Below are positions 62,900 through 64,000 of a stretch of DNA of 64,000 nt, piece by piece. The stretch is from Bagarius yarrelli (taxonomy: Eukaryota; Chordata; Actinopteri; Siluriformes; Sisoridae), in contig VCAZ01000046.1 of NCBI GenBank assembly GCA_005784505.1, forward strand, positions 2,484,001 to 2,548,000. Reading direction: 5' to 3'. A program made the position numbers and the translations under genes. How positions within the stretch are numbered: the stretch's first letter is position 1; every line of letters starts with the position of its first letter. The notes beneath the pieces are model-generated. The model did no database searches. It saw only the letters and a list, made by a program, of their open reading frames with translations, and was not told the DNA's origin.

Positions 62900-63204
62900 T
62901 GGGTCTCTCTGAGGAAGGAGGGTAAGAATGTACTGTGCTCCAAGTTTCAAGCACGCTCTGTTTTCCATTTTACTGAACTTGAATGTCTGGTGACTGTTCA
63001 ATAAGATTTTATTAAAAAAAGCATTTGAGTGATTCTTGTTTAAATAAGATCCTCTCTTTATAATCATCAGTTTCTCTTACTCTCCTTTTTTGCATCTGAA
63101 GTGCTGTGGAGAGCAATGAACGTCCCGGACTCTCTTCTGGCTTGGTTATTTGACATAAGAATAATTACATAGCTGTGGCTGCAGCAAACAGCCCCCAGTG
63201 CTCT

Positions 63205-63207
<3 letters not shown>

Positions 63208-63244
<37 letters not shown>

Positions 63245-63266
63245 ATTTCTTTCTTTATTTCTCTCT
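63208..63266. repeat. (CT)n tract
   Basis: A pure CT run to about 63240 continues as T-rich pyrimidine sequence. It lies in the intron with no exon behind it. Confidence 0.92.
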
Positions 63267-63980
63267 CCGAACTCCATGTACTTCCTTAGAACCCTTCATT
63301 GCAGGCGGATGCCCCTGTCAGCAGCATACAGACAGATACTCTGATTATTATCTTCTTTTCTTTAGAAGAAAGAGTGGGAGGAGATTATTAAAGTGTAGAA
63401 GAAAGAGGTTCTTTTGTCATGTAACTAAAACGTTACAGTGAGAAATTCAGCCTGGCTTAAAAAAAAAACACTTTTGCAAACAAGCACGCAAACACAAAGG
63501 CAACCAACAAAGTCTTCAATACATTGAGCTGTTGTCTGCAGAGTGCTACAATGTGCTGAGTACAGAGTTCTCAACTCTACAAAAGAAAATAACCCTAGCT
63601 GATTCTGGCTTTTTCTTCAGGCTACAACTACTAACTACAAATCCTCCAAACGTGTTTAGCAAGTAGATTTAAAAATGTATGTCAATAAGCCAAAGGGAGC
63701 CAAGCTGAAATTGACATCGCCGACTTCCTTAAATTGACTGAGAAGTATTTTGTAAACCTCTGCAAAATGGAGGCCAGCAGTGGATCGAACTGATTGTATT
63801 AGGAGGTTGAGATTGGGTTATAGGAGAACTGGGTGAATTCAGTCTATTCCAACCCTGTCTTGGTAAGTAATCATCCAGCAGGACAGAGAGCTGATTCAGC
63901 AAGAACTTTGGTTCATCACCACCTGAGTGAAGGGTGGGGTGGGGGGGCCTTTGAACATCTGTTCAACACTTTGTGAGCAC

Positions 63981-64000
63981 TGTGTGTGTGTGTGTGTGTA
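63981..64000. repeat. (TG)n microsatellite cut by the window end
   Basis: A TG run reaching the last base of the window. Confidence 0.9.

Larger units (their letters stand above)
61152..64000 (+). other. 5' part of the next intron
   Basis: The donor is gtatga. The stretch holds a repeat-end fragment near 61.49 kb, TG repeats at 62.87 and 63.98 kb, a CT tract at 63.21 kb, and otherwise unique AT-rich sequence. No downstream receptor exon could be found before the window ends. Confidence 0.75.

Overview
This is a vertebrate nuclear window, almost certainly from a teleost. The coding content is four exons on the + strand of one group III metabotropic glutamate receptor gene. The residues are closest to the grm8 paralogue (grm8a or grm8b cannot be separated here). 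The rest is intron carrying fish-type interspersed repeats: a tRNA-derived SINE, L2/CR1-like LINE 3' ends, Tc1-like transposons, AT-rich sequence and long microsatellites. There is no bacterial-style gene organisation. Most open frames longer than 60 codons are chance frames, low-complexity frames or transposon relics. The SINE and LINE 3' tails look like those of otophysan fishes such as catfishes, but that is an impression from memory.

Layout. 1-9525 is the tail of an upstream intron. 9526-9737 is a receptor exon starting at the 'IPQISYAST' segment. 9738-59730 is a single ~50 kb intron. 59731-59866, 60699-60853 and 61014-61151 are the next three exons, separated by short introns. 61152-64000 is the start of the following intron; the next coding exon (expected to start near an 'ERIxxDS.YEQEGKVQF' segment) is not in the window. 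Splice phases agree across all four exons (0/1, 1/2, 2/1, 1/1). Together the exons encode about 213 residues of the extracellular Venus-flytrap glutamate-binding domain, including the Thr, Tyr, Asp and Lys positions known to contact agonist in this family.

Repeats. About fifteen copies or fragments of one tRNA-derived SINE are scattered from 4.8 kb to 54.4 kb, one nested in an older copy. LINE relics lie at 7.5, 13.3-14.0, 20.7-21.3, 34.9, 41.1 and 52.4-53.0 kb. Tc1-like relics lie at 38.8-39.07 and 46.4-47.4 kb. Tandem arrays include a 38-bp minisatellite (56.7-58.0 kb), a GATA/GACA/TGGA cluster (43.4-44.0 kb), a 180-bp dimer (11.0-11.4 kb) and a ~400-bp pyrimidine-rich tract running into the acceptor of the 59.7 kb exon.

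Most worth a second look: (1) a non-repeat segment present twice in the large intron (about 21.86-22.75 kb and 25.99-26.55 kb), with four well-conserved ungapped cores at changed spacing and a small stem whose pairing is kept by a paired substitution; (2) a cluster of small deletions inside the otherwise intact 9.5 kb exon, which breaks its frame as written; (3) a 34-bp-arm hairpin at 30.64-30.71 kb; and (4) the pyrimidine tract before the 59.7 kb exon. I see no convincing new gene system. The novelty, if any, is in non-coding intronic structure.
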